Assembly: GCA_049970095.1 (NCBI GenBank)
Contig: JBMFNP010000037.1
Coordinates: 1-18,570, forward strand
Length of the DNA stretch: 18,570 bases
Origin: SKW197 sp049970095
Lineage (GTDB): Archaea; Thermoplasmatota; Thermoplasmata; Lutacidiplasmatales; SKW197
Reading direction: 5' to 3'
Shown: positions 15,367 to 18,570 of the stretch, piece after piece
How the letters are laid out: every line of letters begins with the position of its first letter
Position numbering within the stretch: the stretch's first letter is position 1
Notes under the pieces: model-generated
The model's database searches: none
What the model saw: only the letters and a program-made list of their open reading frames with translations
Told to the model about the DNA's origin: nothing
Program-made: the position numbers and the translations under genes

Positions 15367-16161
15367 ATGAAGGAAATAAAAGAAGCAATGCTCAGGGCGG
15401 CAGAGGAAGTGCAGGAAGTTTTTAGGAGGCACATTAAGGATGTGGATGCGGGAATGGATGCAGGAATAGGTGCCTCTGGAAGTCCGAGTGAAAAAATTGA
15501 TATTTTGTGCGAGGAGGCGGCAATCTCTGTTCTAAAAGAAACTGGTATTTCTATTCTGAGCGAGGAACAGGGATTTATTGATAAGCGCACACAAAATTGC
15601 TTTGTGCTTGACCCCCTAGATGGCACGATAAATGCGGTGAATGGGCTTCCATTCTGTGCCTTTTCCCTTGCTTATGGCGGCTGGAAACTGAGCAATATGA
15701 AAATGGGAATTGTGAAAAACCTGATTACAGGAGACACTTTCTGGGCAGAGCAGGGCAGGGGTGCGTTCCTCAATGGGGTGCAAATCACAACAAGAGAATT
15801 CAGCGAAAAGAATTGTATCGTGCTGGTTTATATTGGAAAGCATGCCTCCCAGGATGCATTTAAACTAGGAATGGCGGGAAAAAGGACAAGATGTTTCGGG
15901 GCTGCAGCACTTGAACTTGCATTTCTTGCCGCAGGTTTTGCAGATATCTATTTTATGAAAAATGAAGAGATTAAACGAAATCTAAGGATTACAGATATCG
16001 CTGCAGGAACACTTATTCTTAGAGAGGCAGGAGGAATTGCACTTGACGATACACTTAATGATCTGGATATGCCGATAGACATAAATGCAAGAAGAGGTGT
16101 GCTCTGTGCAGGGCGAAAAGAGGGAATTGAATTTGCAAAAAAAATTTTGGGGTGGAAGTAA
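15367..16161 (+). CDS. Inositol monophosphatase family phosphatase (archaeal FBPase/IMPase or NADP phosphatase)
   Basis: Start ATG 15367 (MKEIKEAMLRAAEEVQ) gives 264 aa. The metal-dependent phosphatase motifs are present: Glu66-Glu67 (ILSEEQG), Asp82-Pro-Leu-Asp85-Gly-Thr (DPLDGT, then INAVNGLPFCAFSLAY), and the C-terminal ITDIAAGTLILREAGG, which supplies the third metal-site Asp. Archaeal members hydrolyse fructose-1,6-bisphosphate, inositol-1-phosphate or NADP 2'-phosphate. Its stop codon overlaps the NAD kinase start (TAATG). In some methanogens the same two domains are fused in the same order into one NADP phosphatase/NAD kinase, so NADP phosphatase activity is a serious candidate, though sequence alone does not decide. 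Confidence 0.92.
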   Translation: MKEIKEAMLRAAEEVQEVFRRHIKDVDAGMDAGIGASGSPSEKIDILCEEAAISVLKETGISILSEEQGFIDKRTQNCFVLDPLDGTINAVNGLPFCAFSLAYGGWKLSNMKMGIVKNLITGDTFWAEQGRGAFLNGVQITTREFSEKNCIVLVYIGKHASQDAFKLGMAGKRTRCFGAAALELAFLAAGFADIYFMKNEEIKRNLRITDIAAGTLILREAGGIALDDTLNDLDMPIDINARRGVLCAGRKEGIEFAKKILGWK

Positions 16162-16976
16162 TGAAGTACGGGCTGGTGTTTAATCCAAAAATAAAGAATG
16201 CAATTGAATATGCAAGGCAGGTGTGCTCCCTTATGGAACATGAGCATCTTTTTGTGGACAGAGAATGTGCCCCATTGATGGGAAAGGTGGGTGCGAGTAT
16301 TGAGGAAGAAGGGATTGATGTACTGATAACTATTGGCGGAGATGGAACAATTCTAAGGGCATTGCACAGGGTAGATGCCAAAATTTTTGGGATTAATGCA
16401 GGTGTCCTGGGATTCTTGACAGAGATAAAGGCAACAGAGATAAAAGAGGGAATTGCGAGATTGCTTGCAGGGAACTATAGAGTTGAAAAGAGGATGCGTG
16501 TGAGTACAAAACTAGATGAAACTTTACTCCCTGATGCTCTTAATGAGGTTGTGGTGCATACTTCCCAGGTGTCCAAGATTCGTTCATTTGAGATTTATGT
16601 AGATAATGTGCTGATTCAGAAGGTAAAGGCAGATGGAATAATTGTATCTACGCCCACAGGCTCTACATCATATGCATTAAGTGCAGGCTCACCAATAATT
16701 GATCCAAGGGTAGAGGCTATAGGAATTGTGCCACTTGCAGCTTTCAAAATGTCTATTAGGCCATATGTGGTGCCTGCAGCGAGTGAGGTGTGTGTGAAAG
16801 TTCCTGCAGAGGAGCGCCCTTGTATTGTGGTAGTTGATGGACAGGAAGAAGTAAAGATGAATGCTGGCTCAATTCTGAAGATAACAAGGTCAAAGAAAGA
16901 TGCTGAGTTTATAAGATTTGAAAGTGATTTCTACAAGAAACTGGAAGAGAAACTAGTTGCAACGATGGTTGGGTAA
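16161..16976 (+). CDS. nadK: NAD kinase (ATP/polyphosphate NAD+ 2'-phosphotransferase)
   Basis: Start ATG 16161 overlaps the phosphatase stop by one base, with GGGTGG about six bases upstream; an in-frame GTG at 16152 would add three residues. The product is 271 aa, normal for the family. It has the GGDGT motif with catalytic Asp61 (TIGGDGTILRAL), NAGVLGFLTEI, the NAD-binding loop around NEVVVH, and the second signature STPTGSTSYALSAGSPIIDP. It makes NADP from NAD in the cytoplasm and is the only de novo source of NADP in most cells. Tight coupling to the upstream phosphatase suggests that synthesis and removal of the 2'-phosphate are controlled together. Confidence 0.96.
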   Translation: MKYGLVFNPKIKNAIEYARQVCSLMEHEHLFVDRECAPLMGKVGASIEEEGIDVLITIGGDGTILRALHRVDAKIFGINAGVLGFLTEIKATEIKEGIARLLAGNYRVEKRMRVSTKLDETLLPDALNEVVVHTSQVSKIRSFEIYVDNVLIQKVKADGIIVSTPTGSTSYALSAGSPIIDPRVEAIGIVPLAAFKMSIRPYVVPAASEVCVKVPAEERPCIVVVDGQEEVKMNAGSILKITRSKKDAEFIRFESDFYKKLEEKLVATMVG

Positions 16977-17163
16977 AGCATGTTGGCTGCTATGCTGCTA
17001 TTGCACTTGCGCAGTTCATATTTTGTTTGAATAAATCCTATCTAATGCTCTCAGCCGAGAAAACAGGATTTAAAACAAAACTTATGTTCCTCGGCACACA
17101 GAAACCTATATATATCCCTCAATGCAATACATTAATGTTTACAATCAAAGGAGCCGTGATCAA
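16977..17163 (+). other. 187-base intergenic region with two TATA-like boxes
   Basis: No convincing gene is present. It holds TTTAAA at 17069-17074 and TATATATAT at 17107-17115. A six-base inverted repeat, GCCGAG (17054-17059) and CTCGGC (17090-17095), encloses the first box. No tRNA, C/D or H/ACA box pattern was recognised. Confidence 0.5.
17107..17115 (+). promoter_or_regulatory. TATA box for the 17164-18317 gene pair
   Basis: TATATATAT predicts a start near 17136, giving a leader of about 28 nt that contains AAAGGAG (17147-17153), ten bases before ATG 17164. The in-frame ATG at 17122 would lie before the predicted transcript start. Confidence 0.55.
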
Positions 17164-17643
17164 ATGGCTTTTAGAATTAAGTACGAAGAAACACCAAAGA
17201 AACTTGAGTTCAGAAAGGGCGGGGTGAGTGGTGGATACATGAAGAAAAATGTTGATGTGGAGCAACTTGCCATTGCAATTCAGAACTCGGTACCAGAGAG
17301 GGCAATTCCGGACGATGATGCAAAAAAAATTGCACACCACATTCTTAACTTCTTTGGCTATGGGGAGCGCATCATAGACAATGTGCTTGAGCCTGAGGAT
17401 CGAGATGTGTTTTACACCCTTGAAGATGCAGGAATTCTGACCACTGAGAGGGAGGAGACCACCCTTTACGACGGTAGAGAATGGAGGATTCACTACTGGA
17501 TTTTCAGAAAGGAAAGGGTATTTGAGCTTATAAAGATGCCAGTGAAAAAAGAAGAGGACAATACAGCTGATCTTGCGTCTGTGTACTATCAAATACCGGA
17601 AGATGCCTGGGTGCGTTCCCCAGAGAGTGCAGGTGAAAAATGA
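17164..17643 (+). CDS. Small archaeal protein of unknown function (possibly DUF6015 family)
   Basis: Start ATG 17164 (MAFRIKYEETPKKLEFRKGG) is chosen because AAAGGAG lies ten bases upstream and the predicted transcript begins after the in-frame ATG 17122. The product is 159 aa, soluble, with no signal peptide or membrane segment. A basic N-terminal stretch is followed by a helical part (VDVEQLAIAIQNSVPERAIP, then DDAKKIAHHILNFFGYGERI) and a C-terminal part reading like a winged-helix or partner-binding domain (DRDVFYTLEDAGILTTEREETTLYDGREWRIHYWIFR), with the beta-wing look of LLTTEREE-type turns. This resembles the uncharacterised DUF6015 group of Thermoplasmata as I recall it, but I cannot confirm that. 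It is coupled by ATGA to the zinc-ribbon gene, suggesting the two products work together. A nucleic-acid-binding role is possible. Confidence 0.75.
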   Translation: MAFRIKYEETPKKLEFRKGGVSGGYMKKNVDVEQLAIAIQNSVPERAIPDDDAKKIAHHILNFFGYGERIIDNVLEPEDRDVFYTLEDAGILTTEREETTLYDGREWRIHYWIFRKERVFELIKMPVKKEEDNTADLASVYYQIPEDAWVRSPESAGEK

Positions 17644-18317
17644 GGGTTTTAATAAAGGAGATAAGGTGCAGAAGTTGTGGCACTGTTGTTGACCCAATGT
17701 GCAAATTTTGCCCAGTTTGCGGCACAAATCTTGAAGAAGCTTTTGTTATCACAATTGGTGACATTCTCAAAAATATTCAGGATGACATTGAGGCAAAGAT
17801 GAGAGAGATTGAAGAAAGGGAGGAAGCACTGGCAGTGCGGGAATCTGCACTGGAGAAAAAGGAAAGGGACTACCGTGAGCGACTGGAACGCCTCTACCTG
17901 AAAGAGCATGAACTGGAGGAATATGAGACAAGACTGAAAGAAAAGGAGATAGAGATTGCGAAAAAGTATGATGAGATTATCCAGAAAGAAAAAGAACTCA
18001 ATGAAAAAGAACATAAGTTACTCCTGAAAGAGAAAGACATTATCAGAATGCTGGAAGATATTGGGAAATATGCACTGGACAAGGATACCTATCCAGAAAT
18101 TGCAATGAAACTGAAAATGATGGATGAACTGCTTGAAGAACATGAAAAAGAATTGCGAAAGATTGAAGAAGAGCGATTACAAATTACCCGTCTTGAAGAG
18201 GAACTTCAGAGGATGCACACAGAGAGCAGAGGAACGATTGAATGCCCCCTATGCGGGTCAATAAATCCAGACACAAACAAAAGATGCAGAATCTGTGGTG
18301 CGGGCATAGGCACATAA
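17640..18317 (+). CDS. Zinc-ribbon / long coiled-coil / zinc-ribbon protein of unknown function
   Basis: The 225-aa protein has a clear three-part plan. An N-terminal zinc ribbon uses Cys10, Cys13, Cys24 and Cys27 (CRSCG and CPVCG, with an extra Cys21). A nearly continuous, highly charged helix of about 150 residues rich in Glu and Lys (about 45-195) has heptad spacing typical of a coiled coil. A C-terminal zinc ribbon uses Cys202, Cys205, Cys216 and Cys219 (CPLCG and CRICG). The start ATG overlaps the upstream stop as ATGA, with AGGTGA just before it. I do not recognise a named family. The dumbbell shape suggests a scaffold or tether that binds protein or nucleic acid at each end and dimerises through the coil; this is inference from architecture. 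Confidence 0.8.
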   Translation: MRVLIKEIRCRSCGTVVDPMCKFCPVCGTNLEEAFVITIGDILKNIQDDIEAKMREIEEREEALAVRESALEKKERDYRERLERLYLKEHELEEYETRLKEKEIEIAKKYDEIIQKEKELNEKEHKLLLKEKDIIRMLEDIGKYALDKDTYPEIAMKLKMMDELLEEHEKELRKIEEERLQITRLEEELQRMHTESRGTIECPLCGSINPDTNKRCRICGAGIGT

Positions 18318-18361
18318 TCTCAATCTCGCTTTCTTGACAGAGTTTCCAACACCCAAAACCC

Positions 18362-18369
18362 ATAAATAA
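18362..18369 (+). promoter_or_regulatory. TATA-like box for the ATPase gene at the right edge
   Basis: ATAAATAA in the context CCCATAAATAACC is centred about 28 nt before ATG 18394, again the spacing of a leaderless transcript. Confidence 0.5.
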
Positions 18370-18393
18370 CCATCTGTGATAACCATTTTTGTG

Positions 18394-18570
18394 ATGCTTA
18401 ACCTACCACCGAAATTTGTGGGCAGAGAAAAAGAGCTGGAGTTTCTTAAGCTGAGACTTGAGGAGGCAAGGGAAGGCAGAGGCTCCACTGTTTTCATTGC
18501 TGGCGAAAGCGGGGTTGGCAAAACAAGGCTTGCTGAGGAGTTTGCTGAAATATGCGAAAAAGAAGGTTTT
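18394..18570 (+). CDS. AAA/STAND-type ATPase, 3' partial
   Basis: The frame is open from ATG 18394 to the window edge (59 codons). It begins MLNLPPKFVGREKELEFLKL, the FVGREKEL pattern that opens archaeal AAA_16-type and STAND ATPase domains, followed by a Walker A P-loop GESGVGKT (residues 37-44). The Walker B and any C-terminal sensor or TPR domains lie outside the window, so function is open: signal-transduction ATPases, transcription regulators and Orc/MoxR-like proteins all share this opening. It has its own promoter and is not obviously in the operon of the zinc-ribbon gene, whose stop is 76 bases upstream. Confidence 0.85.
   Translation, partial: MLNLPPKFVGREKELEFLKLRLEEAREGRGSTVFIAGESGVGKTRLAEEFAEICEKEGF

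Noticed and set aside
15239..15388. 50-residue N-terminal extension of GalT
   Set aside because: The galT TATA box lies within this stretch and the family begins at MPELRKDY.
17119..17727. A 202-codon bottom-strand frame opposite the 17164 gene
   Set aside because: Longer than the sense gene but Cys/Phe-rich without domain pattern. The sense gene has a TATA box, a good Shine-Dalgarno and ATGA coupling to the next gene.

Overview
This window looks like chromosomal DNA of an archaeon, most likely a euryarchaeon of the Thermoplasmatota. The archaeal markers are an Sm-like (LSM) protein, a Tsr3 rRNA aminocarboxypropyltransferase, an archaeal-type NAD kinase beside an inositol-monophosphatase-fold enzyme, a DUF438/hemerythrin/PAS protein, and surface proteins ending in a membrane segment plus a basic tail. 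TATA-like boxes (TATATA or TTTAAA) also sit about 26 nt upstream of several first-gene start codons, as expected for leaderless archaeal mRNAs, while internal genes carry purine-rich Shine-Dalgarno sequences or overlap the preceding gene. The placement in Thermoplasmatota is an inference from gene content. The sequence is a draft scaffold: 98 Ns lie at 12619-12716.

Layout. 1-6693: two secreted, probably surface-anchored proteins, a glycine-rich protein cut off at the left edge and a 1626-residue multidomain subtilisin-like protease. A perfect 26-bp tandem duplication lies at the protease start. 6694-7989: a DUF438-hemerythrin-PAS sensor-like gene broken by a one-base frameshift, with an in-frame amber codon before its first usable ATG. 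7997-11175: a probable operon of a CYTH-domain protein, a class I/II histone-deacetylase-fold amidohydrolase and CTP synthase (pyrG). 11161-12318 (minus): DnaJ, convergent with and overlapping pyrG, and divergent from the LSM gene at about 12400. The assembly gap follows LSM. 12736-14236: a sugar-phosphate nucleotidyltransferase overlapping tsr3. 14237-15238 (minus): a GalT-family uridylyltransferase, abutting tsr3 end to end. 15367-16976: an IMPase-family phosphatase overlapping NAD kinase by one base. 17164-18317: a small archaeal protein of unknown function coupled through ATGA to a zinc-ribbon/coiled-coil/zinc-ribbon protein. 18394-18570: the start of a P-loop ATPase running off the right edge.

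How the genes fit together. Most of the window is housekeeping: nucleotide synthesis, NAD(P) balance, sugar nucleotides, rRNA modification and protein folding. The accessory part is the left third, where the glycine-rich protein and the giant protease probably belong to the cell envelope. The most unusual points are the duplicated protease start with a nine-codon upstream ORF ending in ATGA, the doubly interrupted DUF438 gene, the unfused IMPase-NAD kinase pair that mirrors a known methanogen fusion, and the uncharacterised double-zinc-ribbon coiled-coil pair. No CRISPR array, transposon, rRNA or tRNA was seen.
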